The notes: generated by a model not told the origin, from the sequence alone. Shown: positions 1 to 7,748, numbered from the stretch's first letter. The stretch is DNA of 36,964 bases from an uncultured Desulfuromonadales bacterium (GCA_947259685.1 CAMYNC010000037.1:1-36964), one strand, 5' to 3'. Numbers and translations are program-made.

Positions 1-91
1 GCAGGCCTAGCCAAAGCTAAGCCGAGGAGCCGCAACGAAGCCAGCGGGCAAAAGGGCCAGAATTAATGGATGGAATTAACCGCACGGGACA
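1..91. other. Window edge, no gene called
   Basis: This is the stretch between the window edge and the stop codon of lptG. The plus strand has an open run of 21 codons ending at TAA (64-66), but there is no start in the window and the translation is basic and low in complexity, so I do not call it a gene. I see no clear terminator for the lptFG operon here. Confidence 0.4.
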
Positions 92-1159
92 CTAGGGAAC
101 CCGAAACAGCAGCCAGGTAGCCACCAAGACAATAATCCCCAGGGGCAGCAAGGTCGTAAATGCAGGGTGGATACCCAGCAGCAGCCCCATATAGCCAAGA
201 GCCTGATCGAAGTAGTAGTAAGATATCCCGACAATCGTCCCAAGAGTAATTCTTCGACCAGAGCGGGCCTCCCGTGCCGAACCAAACACAAAGGGTAAAG
301 AGAAAAAAATCATCGCCCCTACCTTGAGTGGCAGAGTCGATTTTTGCCATAAAGACAGGACATACTGATCGGTATTCTGCCCTCTGCTCCGGAGTACCCG
401 AATGTATTGATATAGGCCGCTCATAGAAAACATTTTCGGCGTGACGCTCAGGACATTCACCTGTTTGGCATTGAGGAAAACATCCAGGGTCAGCGTAGGG
501 ATTTCCCGATCATCAATACCTTGATCCAAGAAGGTGACCTGCCTAACGTCTCGACAAACCCAACTCCCATCTGGACCGACTTCTGCGTAACGAGCAGTGA
601 CAAAGCTGGATGGCTTCCCCTGCTCATCGAATTCATAAACACTGAGACCATCAAGGCCTTTTCCATAAGTAGAAGAGCGCACGTTGATGAAACGATTGTG
701 GTCTCGAGTCCAGAAACCGCCTTCCGGAAGCAGGGTCCCCAAGTCGGAAAGGGCGAGTTCCCGATTGATCCTAGCCCGTTGTTCCAAGGGCGGCACAACA
801 AATTGGGCAAGTATCAGCACGCCCAGCATAAGCACAGCGCCAGCACTCAAAATCACCCGGGCAATACGAAATATAGAGAAACCACAGGCCCTCATGGCCA
901 GCAACTCATCCCCTTTAGCCAAGGTCCCAAGAGCCACGATGCTCCCCAGGAAAGTGCTCACAGCAGCAAGGTTCAAAACCCGGCCAGGGAAAGTATAGGC
1001 CACGTACATGAACGCGTCACGGATCTGGTAGCGACCCTGACCAATGTCATCAAGTTGACCGACCAGCTCCAGAATAGAGAACAAGGCCGTAAGGATCGAA
1101 AACACCAGCAGCCAGCCCCATGCCAACCGAAGACTTATGTAGCGAAAAAGGATTTTCAT
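92..1159 (-). CDS. lptG: LPS export permease LptG (YjgP/YjgQ family)
   Basis: Inner-membrane subunit of the LptB2FG ABC transporter, which extracts lipopolysaccharide from the inner membrane and passes it to LptC/LptA. The product is about 355 residues, normal for the family. It has three hydrophobic segments in the first 125 residues, a polar beta-jellyroll-like periplasmic part (about 125-260) and three more membrane segments at the C-terminus. The conserved stretch with GDELLAMRACG, near residue 85-95, is the typical cytoplasmic coupling-helix region. I chose ATG 1159 because an AGGTG Shine-Dalgarno lies just before it; an in-frame GTG at 1165 is the alternative. It follows lptF by 46 nt and the order lptF-lptG is the usual one. 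Assignment to LptG rather than LptF rests on gene order and N-terminal character; confidence in the family is very high. Confidence 0.93.
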   Translation of the reverse strand: MKILFRYISLRLAWGWLLVFSILTALFSILELVGQLDDIGQGRYQIRDAFMYVAYTFPGRVLNLAAVSTFLGSIVALGTLAKGDELLAMRACGFSIFRIARVILSAGAVLMLGVLILAQFVVPPLEQRARINRELALSDLGTLLPEGGFWTRDHNRFINVRSSTYGKGLDGLSVYEFDEQGKPSSFVTARYAEVGPDGSWVCRDVRQVTFLDQGIDDREIPTLTLDVFLNAKQVNVLSVTPKMFSMSGLYQYIRVLRSRGQNTDQYVLSLWQKSTLPLKVGAMIFFSLPFVFGSAREARSGRRITLGTIVGISYYYFDQALGYMGLLLGIHPAFTTLLPLGIIVLVATWLLFRVP

Positions 1160-1205
1160 GATCACCTGACAGCAAAGTAAGCCCTGCTGCGGTTGGAGTA
1201 AATCA

Positions 1206-2273
1206 CTATGACATGTTGCCAGATTTCGAACGCATGAGCATTATGAGCAACAAAGCGGCAAGCAGGAGCTGAGGCCACCAAATCCCGGGGAAAGTGCCTA
1301 CCACCCCCTGCTCCATCCAGGTTTTAGCCACGACAGTCATAATATAATAAGCCGCGAAAACCACCACGGCCAAAAAAGTATTGGAATATTTCCCCTGCCG
1401 AGGCGCTGTTCGACACAATGGAACGGCGAGGAATCCCAGCAAAATTGTCGAGAAACCGGTGGATATTCGCCACTGAAATTCAGCCTTGTCCGCTGCTCCT
1501 GACGATGCAGCCAAACTCATTGTTGATGCGGCCTTCCGCCGATATCTAAGGGAAGTGATCTCCTTGGGGACCAGCGGCAAGAGGAATTTCTGAAATTGAA
1601 AAAACCGCGTCTTACTGCCATTCTCCATGATTTTATAATGATACCCATCGCGCAAAATAATGACTTTCGTGCCGGTTGCGGGATCGCTTTCCTGCCAAGC
1701 CTCTTTGGCACTGGTTATTTCCCGAGCGGTGTCGCTATATTGCTGAATAAAAACCCCTTCAGCACGCTCCTGTTGCTCATCAAATGTCTCCAGAAAAACG
1801 ACCAGGCCGCTTTCGCCAAATTCATGAAAACGCCCAGATTTTAAACGTGAGAAATCAAAGTTAGCCTCTGCGTCAGCTTTCAACCAATAACTTTTTTCGT
1901 AAGCCCAGGGGCGCGCATACAAGGAGAGGCCAGCGACCAAAACGGCAATCAGCAGGGATATGCGCAAGACGGTGTATAGAAGGGTGCGCTCACCAAGGCC
2001 ACAGGCCTCCATAGCAATTATTTCAGATTCTGCATGCATTCGGCCCAAAACCGTAATAACTGAGAAAAATAGCGTTATGGGAATCAGCACCTCTAGCGCA
2101 ATTAAAATTTTCAGAAAGGCCAGGGCCAGGACAGTCTTCCCCGTCATCAGCCCGTTTGCAGCGTCGGGGAGATACCGGGTCACAGAATAACCGGCAAAGA
2201 TGATGACAAGAATAAAACAAATGGTGGCTAGGGGAGTCAGTATCTCGCGAATTAAATAACGATTGATAAGCAA
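1206..2273 (-). CDS. lptF: LPS export permease LptF (YjgP/YjgQ family)
   Basis: First of the paired permeases of the LPS transporter. The product is 355 residues with membrane segments near residues 12-33, 50-75 and 100-118, a periplasmic jellyroll region (about 120-255) and three further membrane segments (about 270-345). The segment SEIIAMEACG (about 83-92) matches the coupling region seen in its partner lptG. The frame opens with TTG at 2273; no ATG lies upstream in frame, so the start is TTG or slightly internal, and the Shine-Dalgarno is weak. A promoter candidate sits directly upstream. Known role: with LptG and cytoplasmic LptB it powers LPS export. Whether this pair also handles the sphingolipid predicted from the neighbouring genes cannot be read from sequence. 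Confidence 0.93.
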   Translation of the reverse strand: MLINRYLIREILTPLATICFILVIIFAGYSVTRYLPDAANGLMTGKTVLALAFLKILIALEVLIPITLFFSVITVLGRMHAESEIIAMEACGLGERTLLYTVLRISLLIAVLVAGLSLYARPWAYEKSYWLKADAEANFDFSRLKSGRFHEFGESGLVVFLETFDEQQERAEGVFIQQYSDTAREITSAKEAWQESDPATGTKVIILRDGYHYKIMENGSKTRFFQFQKFLLPLVPKEITSLRYRRKAASTMSLAASSGAADKAEFQWRISTGFSTILLGFLAVPLCRTAPRQGKYSNTFLAVVVFAAYYIMTVVAKTWMEQGVVGTFPGIWWPQLLLAALLLIMLMRSKSGNMS

Positions 2274-2290
2274 GTTAAATCCATGACTTG

Positions 2291-2318
2291 ATAATATTTT
2301 CTACAAAATTGAATGCAA
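2291..2318 (-). promoter_or_regulatory. Candidate sigma-70 promoter for lptFG
   Basis: Reading the minus strand, TTGCAT (2318-2313), a 16-bp spacer and TATTAT (2296-2291) lie just upstream of the lptF start. The match is fair (4/6 and 5/6). Transcription from it would give a very short leader of about ten bases. Confidence 0.45.
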
Positions 2319-2328
2319 GTTTTCCGTT

Positions 2329-2772
2329 TTACCTTACCAATTTATCCGCATCATATATGGCCTGAAGTGTGGACTGTAATGAAGTTGAAGAAACATTATT
2401 TGTGTATTCGAAATAAACAACATTTACACCATATTCCGCCAGCTCAGACTCTACTTCATTAAACAATTCCGACCCCTTCCAATCACTACCAACAAACATT
2501 ACATCGAATTTAATTTCATGATACGCTCCAATCTTGTCTCTATGGACCTGAGGAACAACCTCGTCAACACACTTTAGCGCTGATACAATTTCAATCCTTT
2601 CCTCAAAAGGAATTACAGGTTTCTTTTTTTTATATGTTTCTACTAATTCATCAGTACTCACCCCTACGATAAGTCGATCACATTTACTTTTGGCTTTTTG
2701 CAATATCCTAAGGTGTCCGATATGAAACAAATCAAAGACACCTGTTGTGTAGCCAACGACTTCTTTTTCCAT
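2329..2772 (-). CDS. TagD-type cytidylyltransferase (glycerol-3-phosphate cytidylyltransferase family)
   Basis: A 147-residue nucleotidyltransferase of the HxGH superfamily. The N-terminus has the GVFDLFHIGHLRIL block (about residues 12-25, HIGH being the nucleotide-binding signature) and the C-terminal third has NNVSSTSLQ, equivalent to the RTxGISTT motif of glycerol-3-phosphate and ethanolamine-phosphate cytidylyltransferases. Length fits TagD-like single-domain enzymes (about 130-150). The likely reaction is CTP plus a phosphorylated alcohol (glycerol 3-phosphate or a phospho-sugar alcohol) to a CDP-alcohol and pyrophosphate; the substrate cannot be read from sequence. It could supply CDP-glycerol to the GT-B-like proteins downstream or a head group for the predicted sphingolipid, but this is inference. 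Base composition is about 36% GC in the parts I counted, far below its neighbours, which suggests recent acquisition. A start at ATG 2772 is supported by AAGGAAG upstream. Confidence 0.85.
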   Translation of the reverse strand: MEKEVVGYTTGVFDLFHIGHLRILQKAKSKCDRLIVGVSTDELVETYKKKKPVIPFEERIEIVSALKCVDEVVPQVHRDKIGAYHEIKFDVMFVGSDWKGSELFNEVESELAEYGVNVVYFEYTNNVSSTSLQSTLQAIYDADKLVR

Positions 2773-2810
2773 TTAAGCACTTCCTTTAAAAGAGTTTTAA
2801 CAGTCATTGT

Positions 2811-2840
2811 TCACCGGCAAAGCCGGTGGTTTACTGAACG
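2811..2840. repeat. REP-like hairpin with CACCGGC/GCCGGTG stem
   Basis: CACCGGC (2812-2818), a 3-nt loop and GCCGGTG (2822-2828) form a perfect 7-bp stem, flanked by GTTCA on the left and a TGAAC on the right. It lies alone in an otherwise AT-rich 174-nt gap between two minus-strand genes and would fall in the leader of the TagD-like gene. There is no T-tract directly after it, so it is not a good terminator. It resembles the short GC-rich palindromes of REP/IS200-type elements. I see no second copy in the window. Confidence 0.45.
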
Positions 2841-2946
2841 ATACAATTATCTACTATTTATAGTTAAAAAAACAAATAGCCAATTCTACTAATAAAATTA
2901 AACACTTAACGGTCTCATCAATAATTCCGCTGCACTGGGAGTTTCT

Positions 2947-3762
2947 TCAAAGAGGGGCTCCCTGTTGTTTTTCTGCCAGGATAGACTCGACCAGAAGCCA
3001 ATCATCTACTTTATCGACATCGACCGCGGCTTCCGCAAAGGGCATCTCGACAACCCCCACCTTCAGGTTCATTCTTCGCGATAACTGGGCTAAAGCATGC
3101 TCTAAAGTGAGTTGCCCAAAGAGGTAACGGAGCACAGCCATCCATCCCATGATCTTCACAATACGTAAAGGTTTTTTACGTTCGCTTTCCACCTCACGCC
3201 AGAAATCAGCGGCAAGGCGTGCCTGTGGCGTCAGGAATGCAAACAGATTACAGCCACAAAAGCCGCCGTCTTTGAGTCTCGTGACGGTTCTCGAAGTCTC
3301 GGGGAAAGCTGCTGAGACCAAGTCATAGCGGGCCACCCCAGCCAGAACATCGCAGCCGCTGTTGCGTGCTTCTGTACAAAAATGATCAACCATCGCAGCA
3401 TTCAGCAAGGCATGATCCGCAGTGGTCACTAATACCGGCACATCTTCCGGCAATGACTGAAGAACGGCAAAGGCACTTGAACTCGGCGAAGATTGCGGAG
3501 CAACCCACTTGACCTGGCCGGAACTGACCAGTTCGTTGAGCTCTGCATCCTGCTCGACAGCAGTCTTCACCGGACCACAAAGAATCCGGCTGGCCACTTC
3601 CCGAGCATCTGCCAACGCGCTGAGCACGCGCAAGACCATCGGCCTGCCAGAAATCGGAACCAGGGCCTTGCAACTCACTCCCGAAGCCTGAGCAACCGGA
3701 TCATTCGAGTCGCGATCTGCGGCCAGAATCACAACAGTAAAAGGCGCGGCAGTCTGACTCAT
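2947..3762 (-). CDS. MobA-like NTP transferase, coupled to the ceramide-synthase-like gene
   Basis: A 271-residue protein with a Rossmann-type nucleotidyltransferase fold. The N-terminus reads VVILAADRD then CKALVPISGRPM (about residues 10-40), the position of the sugar-nucleotide/MobA signature (G-rich loop and KxL-PxxGxPM). VLVTTADHALL (about 115) takes the place of the metal-binding DxD loop, with D-x-H here. Start ATG 3762 overlaps the stop of the upstream gene as ATGA and has GGAGG 5-6 nt before it; a longer frame back to 3837 exists but lies inside the upstream gene and is rejected. The tight coupling to the GNAT/ceramide-synthase-like gene suggests that it activates a head group for the same lipid. 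The activated substrate is unknown. Confidence 0.75.
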   Translation of the reverse strand: MSQTAAPFTVVILAADRDSNDPVAQASGVSCKALVPISGRPMVLRVLSALADAREVASRILCGPVKTAVEQDAELNELVSSGQVKWVAPQSSPSSSAFAVLQSLPEDVPVLVTTADHALLNAAMVDHFCTEARNSGCDVLAGVARYDLVSAAFPETSRTVTRLKDGGFCGCNLFAFLTPQARLAADFWREVESERKKPLRIVKIMGWMAVLRYLFGQLTLEHALAQLSRRMNLKVGVVEMPFAEAAVDVDKVDDWLLVESILAEKQQGAPL

Positions 3763-4928
3763 TTGGCCTCCAAATCTTTCTGATAGATTCGATAACGTTT
3801 GTACGGCACCCCCCCGATCGATTCGATAATGTTGCACATCCCTTTATTGTCTTCTAGAATCCAGGACATTTCCGCCTCTCTGATCCCTCTTTTCAGGACC
3901 GGCGCCTGCAGCGCTGATATCATCATCAGAGCCAAAGTAGCCCCCAGCTTACTCCCCTGATAGCAGCGGCGCACCCCCATCAGCGGTACCCGAGCCGTTT
4001 TGGGACTGGCGACTTTCAAACGCCACAGCAGCCTCAGCCAACCCAATGGCAACAATCGTCCGTTCAGATCGCCAATCGCTTCATTAATGTTAGGAAAAAC
4101 CACCATCATAGCCGCCGGCTCACCATCAACCTCGGCAATCCTGATGAAATCCGTAGGCACCAATATCTTGAGATTCTTTGCCAGTTCCGCAAACTCGGCC
4201 TTGGTGAAAGGAACGAATCCCCAGTTCTGGGACCAGGCATCCTCAAAAATGTCCTGAATGATGGCCATATCCTCCTGAAACCGGTCAGATCGCAGAGATC
4301 TGAGCCTAACACGACTCCCGGTTCTGGCGACAAGGGCCTCCAGATAGCGTGGTGGGGTAAAATCGGCCTGAATCCAGTAGGCAAGCAAATCTTTGGCCTT
4401 ACAGAACTGCTGCTCCTCCACTCGGGAGCTGTAATACGGAAGAGCATGCCCCATCATAATTACCGGTGGAGTTTCTAAACCATCGACCAGCAAACCACAC
4501 TCGTCGTTAATTGAGAGGTTGAATGGGCCGCAGATCCGCCGCATTCCTTTCTTGCGTAACCAGTCTTCAGCGGCCTCGAACAAGGCCTGGAAGGTTTCCG
4601 CGCTATCTTCTGCCTCCAAAAACCCAAAAAAGCCGGTTGAATCTTGGTATTGTTGCAAATGAAGTTGATCAACCTGTGCGCTGATACGTCCAACAACACG
4701 TTCGCCACGGCAAGCGATCCAGGCTTGAAAATCGGCATGCTCGAAATAAGGATTTTTCGATGAAAGGTGCCATTTCCTTTCGAAAATTAGTGGCGGAACC
4801 CAGCAGGGGTCTCCAGCATAGAGTGACCATGGCAGGTCAATAAAGCTTCGCAGCAAGCGGCGTCCGGCAACTGGAACGATCCGCAACTGCTCAAATCTTT
4901 GATTTTCGTCAAGCACTCTGTTTGGCAT
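3759..4928 (-). CDS. GNAT-fold N-acyltransferase, candidate bacterial ceramide synthase (bCerS)
   Basis: A 389-residue protein of the acyl-CoA N-acyltransferase-like family often annotated only as hypothetical or dATP pyrophosphohydrolase. Family features visible are the N-terminal WVPPLIFERKWHL and NPYFEHADFQAWIA blocks (about residues 42-70), a GPFNLSINDECGLLVDG segment (about 135-150) and a C-terminal GNAT-like half with RVPLMGVRRCYQGSK and EMSWILEDNKGMCNIIE. Established knowledge: in Caulobacter a protein of this type (CC_1154) is required for ceramide synthesis and acts as the N-acyltransferase that joins a fatty acyl group to the long-chain base. Here it stands divergent to the aasR-cerR-acpR-spt set, which supports the same role. 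It is followed by an ATGA overlap with the NTP transferase gene. The upstream Shine-Dalgarno is weak. The assignment rests on remembered family features and context; the exact acyl donor is unknown. Confidence 0.72.
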   Translation of the reverse strand: MPNRVLDENQRFEQLRIVPVAGRRLLRSFIDLPWSLYAGDPCWVPPLIFERKWHLSSKNPYFEHADFQAWIACRGERVVGRISAQVDQLHLQQYQDSTGFFGFLEAEDSAETFQALFEAAEDWLRKKGMRRICGPFNLSINDECGLLVDGLETPPVIMMGHALPYYSSRVEEQQFCKAKDLLAYWIQADFTPPRYLEALVARTGSRVRLRSLRSDRFQEDMAIIQDIFEDAWSQNWGFVPFTKAEFAELAKNLKILVPTDFIRIAEVDGEPAAMMVVFPNINEAIGDLNGRLLPLGWLRLLWRLKVASPKTARVPLMGVRRCYQGSKLGATLALMMISALQAPVLKRGIREAEMSWILEDNKGMCNIIESIGGVPYKRYRIYQKDLEAK

Positions 4929-5199
4929 AGAATGATCCGGTCATATTAGTTTGGTTGCGCATGGGTTTTAAGATAAAAGTCACCAGGGTGAGACACAACC
5001 CAAACTGTGACCGTAACGTCGGAGAGCGAATCATACTCGATACTTCGATAGCATGTAAGCCATTATAGGCAAGAGTAGGCAAGAGAAAAACAGTTGTCCT
5101 CAAAAACAGACTATTGCTACCAATCTAGAAAAACAGTTGAGTACCATACTGGCGAGTTACTCCATTTGATTACCAATTCAAATACACCAACAAAGGGGA
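4929..5199. other. Divergent intergenic region
   Basis: This is the left part of the 363-bp gap between the minus-strand ceramide-synthase-like gene and the plus-strand HIT gene. It is AT-rich and has no ORF with a believable ribosome site. Frames of about 65 codons exist on both strands but look like chance. I found no convincing minus-strand promoter, though one must lie here or nearby. Confidence 0.4.
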
Positions 5200-5227
5200 T
5201 TGAAAATCATCGCCAAATCTCTATTAT
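5200..5227 (+). promoter_or_regulatory. Candidate sigma-70 promoter for the HIT gene
   Basis: TTGAAA (5200-5205), a 16-bp spacer and TATTAT (5222-5227) each match the consensus at 5 of 6 positions. The spacer contains a copy of GCCAAAT (5212-5218) that recurs twice in the leader. Confidence 0.5.
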
Positions 5228-5247
5228 ATGGAGAGTCTTTAGAGATC

Positions 5248-5289
5248 AGCCAAATGAAATTTGGCTAGCGACTCCGGGAGGGCCAAATT
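5248..5289 (+). promoter_or_regulatory. Leader with two mutually exclusive hairpins before the HIT gene
   Basis: AGCCAAAT (5248-5255) pairs perfectly with ATTTGGCT (5259-5266) over a 3-nt loop. AATTTGGC (5258-5265) can instead pair with GCCAAATT (5282-5289), which would place the GGGAGGG ribosome site (5276-5282) partly in the stem and partly in the loop. Only one of the two stems can form at a time. The same heptamer GCCAAAT also lies in the promoter spacer, so a repeated protein-binding site is the alternative reading. Confidence 0.45.
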
Positions 5290-5291
5290 AA

Positions 5292-5726
5292 ATGAATGCA
5301 ACAATGGAAAAGTTTGGGTACCCAGGAACCCTGATCAAAGAATATAAAAACTGGGTTATTCTGTTACGTCCACAACAGGCGACCCTGGGGGCCCTTGTGC
5401 TTATATGCAAAGATGAAGCTGATGCGTTTTCAAAGATAAGCCTTGAAGCTTTTTCGGAGTTGAAAGGGATAACTTCAGCCATAGAAGATCATCTGAAAAA
5501 TTGTTTTTCCTACGATAAAATCAATTATCTTATGTTGATGATGGTTGACAACGATGTGCATTTTCACGTATTACCCCGGTATTCTCAAGCCTGTGTATTT
5601 AACCAGAGGAAATTCAACGATCCTGGCTGGCCCGGTCCGCCGGATTTGACTCAAAGCAATAAAACCGGGGAAGCAGAGCAGCAAATGATTCAGCAAACAC
5701 TGCAACAGGTTTTCACAGAGAATTAG
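5292..5726 (+). CDS. HIT-family nucleotide hydrolase/transferase-like protein
   Basis: A 144-residue protein with a histidine-triad-type core. The signature region reads DVHFHVLPR (residues 88-96). Aligned to the usual H-x-H-x-H-xx, the middle (nucleophile) His90 and the last His92 are kept while the first histidine is Asp88, and the Pro-Arg after the motif is kept. Family members hydrolyse dinucleoside polyphosphates, AMP-lysine or other adenylates, or transfer nucleotides. A role in clearing adenylates from the acyl-AMP ligase encoded next is possible but only inference. ATG 5292 is preceded by GGGAGGG about 9 nt away; ATG 5304 is an alternative start. The gene is AT-richer than the ligase gene and is separated from it by 186 nt that carry a separate promoter, so it is probably its own transcription unit. 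Confidence 0.72.
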   Translation: MNATMEKFGYPGTLIKEYKNWVILLRPQQATLGALVLICKDEADAFSKISLEAFSELKGITSAIEDHLKNCFSYDKINYLMLMMVDNDVHFHVLPRYSQACVFNQRKFNDPGWPGPPDLTQSNKTGEAEQQMIQQTLQQVFTEN

Positions 5727-5777
5727 CTTAAAAAGTTATCTTGGGTTTGTTCTCAGATAGAGACTTTAAAGGTCTTC

Positions 5778-5795
5778 TGTGGCACGCCTGCCACA
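5778..5795. promoter_or_regulatory. Inverted repeat between HIT gene and ligase promoter
   Basis: TGTGGCA, a 4-nt loop and TGCCACA form a perfect 7-bp stem. There is no T-tract after it. Just upstream (5762-5776) a near-palindrome centred on CTTTAAAG is seen. Either an imperfect terminator for the HIT gene or an operator upstream of the next promoter. Confidence 0.3.
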
Positions 5796-5834
5796 CCCAA
5801 TTGGCATAATCACCACAGATTGACCATTAGAAAT

Positions 5835-5864
5835 TTGACAAAAAAAACGCTATTCGCCTAGTAT
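5835..5864 (+). promoter_or_regulatory. Sigma-70 promoter for the ceramide operon
   Basis: A perfect TTGACA (5835-5840), an 18-bp spacer starting with a run of A, and TAGTAT (5859-5864, 4/6). Transcription would start near 5871, about 40 nt before the ligase start, and could run through aasR, cerR, acpR and spt. Confidence 0.65.
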
Positions 5865-5912
5865 GCTGCCTGCCTTACACGTTGGCATCAACCTTGCTCG
5901 CTATTGGACACA

Positions 5913-7748
5913 ATGAATACTTTGAATCCTACTGATACAGAAAGCCACATTCCTCTGAGAACCGCCGATTTTCCCAACCTGGCGGAAGCTCTCGATTATG
6001 CTGCCGAGGGAAAAAGCGGGCTTAATTTCTATGATGGCCGAGGAAGACTCCGTACTGCACTCCCTTATTCGGAGCTAAAGGAAGAGTCTCAAACTCTGGC
6101 AAGGCGTCTACTCGGACTCAACCTGCAAAGGGGCTCGCGAGTCGCCATCGTCGCGGAAACCCATCCGGATTTTCCCCGGTTTTTTTTCGCCTGCCAATAT
6201 GCTGGTTACACCCCGGTTCCGCTACCCGCGTCGATCCATCTGGGTGGTCATAAAGCTTATGTTGAGCAATTAAAGGGCTTGTTGGCGAAAAGTCAGACTT
6301 CTATTGCCGTAGCCTCAGCAGAGTTCCTCCCCTATCTCCTAGAAGCCACTGAAGGACTAGGGTTGCAGCTTGTCGGCACGCCCCAAACATTTGACGAACT
6401 CCCTGAACAACGCGTTGAGCTGCAGCCACTGCGTTCCGAAGAAACAGCCTACCTCCAGTTCACCTCTGGAAGCACGCGCTTTCCGAGAGGCGTTATGGTC
6501 AGCGGTGCGGCAGTGATGCACAATCTTGCCGGGATAACCAGGGACGGCCTTAAGGTCCGCCCAGGAGACCGGTGCGTCTCTTGGCTGCCCTATTACCATG
6601 ACATGGGATTGGTTGGATTTGTCCTGGCTCCTCTGGCTTCACAACTTTCGGTTGACTACCTGGCAACTCGTGATTTCGCGATGCGGCCGCGACTATGGTT
6701 GACCTTGATGACCAATAATCGTGGCACTATTTCTTTCGGTCCTCCTTTCGGCTATGAATTGGCTGCTCGGCGAATCCGTTCCGACGAAAGCGAGCAGTTT
6801 GACCTCAGTCCTTGGCGTATTGCCGGAGTCGGAGCAGAAACGATCCGAATCGAGATCCTGGATGCCTTCGCTGAGAAATTGGCCGCCTTTGGCTTTGATC
6901 GCAAAGCTTTCGTTGCCAGCTACGGCATGGCCGAATGCTCACTCGCCATCAGCTTTGCCCCACTTGACCAGGGGGCTATGGTCGACGAAGTAGATGCGGA
7001 ACACCTGTCAAGACAACAGGAAGCCATCCCCGTTGTCGACAGCTCTGATAAAAATCGAGAAGGATGCCTGACCAAAAAGTTAGTCAATTGCGGCCCTCCA
7101 TTGCCCGGACATGAGGTCGTCATCCGCGATGATCGTGGTCAAACTCTGCCGGAACGAACATGCGGAACCATCCACGTCCGAGGACCAAGCGTGATGTGTG
7201 GTTATTTTGGCGATCCGGTTGCAACTGCCAAGGTTCTTTCCGCTGATGGCTGGCTAAACACAGGAGATATTGGCTACCTGCTAGAAGGCAACTTGATGAT
7301 CACCGGACGTGAAAAGGACATGATCATCATCAATGGCCGCAACTTCTGGCCCCAGGATCTTGAATTTTATGCCGAGCAGCAGCCTGAAATCAGGCCTGGC
7401 GATGCTTCCGCTATCTCGGTGCCGGCAAAGGATGGCTCAGAAACTGCCGTCATGGTCGTCCAATACCGCGAAACGGATGAGGTCAAACGAACGGAAATGG
7501 CCACCCGCCTTACCCGTATCATACGCGAGGAAGTCGGGATTAACTGCACCATTGAACTCGTCACCGCACATACCCTACCGCGAACTTCTTCTGGAAAGCT
7601 CTCCCGCTCCGGGACTCTCCGCGATCACTTAAAGCGCCAGGAAGAACAGAATAGGCTTGAGGTTAAAGCCTTATTTAAAGAACAGATAAAAAGTGAGGAT
7701 GTTTCTGATTTATACCTCACCACTGACGAACAAAGGTATGCGCAGTAA
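5913..7748 (+). CDS. aasR: Fatty acyl-AMP ligase / acyl-ACP synthetase (AasR-like)
   Basis: A 611-residue adenylate-forming enzyme of the fatty acyl-AMP ligase type. The P-loop motif reads FTSGSTRFPRGV (about residues 182-193); the A5 motif YGMAECS is near 336; TGDIGY lies near 450; the hinge and A8 region is GREKDMIIINGRNFWPQD (about 465-482); the catalytic A10 lysine lies in TSSGKLSR (about 557). It activates a fatty acid with ATP and, by analogy with Caulobacter AasR (CC_1165), loads it onto the dedicated carrier protein encoded two genes downstream. Start: ATG 5913 is preferred to the in-frame TTG at 5904; the ribosome site (GGA) is weak for either. The ordered set aasR-cerR-acpR-spt matches the Caulobacter ceramide locus. 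It could in principle serve another lipid, but the context makes ceramide the best call. Confidence 0.82.
   Translation: MNTLNPTDTESHIPLRTADFPNLAEALDYAAEGKSGLNFYDGRGRLRTALPYSELKEESQTLARRLLGLNLQRGSRVAIVAETHPDFPRFFFACQYAGYTPVPLPASIHLGGHKAYVEQLKGLLAKSQTSIAVASAEFLPYLLEATEGLGLQLVGTPQTFDELPEQRVELQPLRSEETAYLQFTSGSTRFPRGVMVSGAAVMHNLAGITRDGLKVRPGDRCVSWLPYYHDMGLVGFVLAPLASQLSVDYLATRDFAMRPRLWLTLMTNNRGTISFGPPFGYELAARRIRSDESEQFDLSPWRIAGVGAETIRIEILDAFAEKLAAFGFDRKAFVASYGMAECSLAISFAPLDQGAMVDEVDAEHLSRQQEAIPVVDSSDKNREGCLTKKLVNCGPPLPGHEVVIRDDRGQTLPERTCGTIHVRGPSVMCGYFGDPVATAKVLSADGWLNTGDIGYLLEGNLMITGREKDMIIINGRNFWPQDLEFYAEQQPEIRPGDASAISVPAKDGSETAVMVVQYRETDEVKRTEMATRLTRIIREEVGINCTIELVTAHTLPRTSSGKLSRSGTLRDHLKRQEEQNRLEVKALFKEQIKSEDVSDLYLTTDEQRYAQ

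Noticed and set aside
1..66. A plus-strand open run at the window edge ending in TAA
   Set aside because: Only 21 codons are visible, with no start and low complexity; it cannot be supported as a gene.
521..1180. A 219-codon open frame on the plus strand opposite lptG
   Set aside because: It lies wholly antisense to a strongly recognised membrane protein gene, has low-complexity composition and no ribosome site.
5094..5291. A 65-codon plus-strand frame before the HIT gene
   Set aside because: No ribosome site, and it spans the promoter and leader structures; composition looks non-coding.
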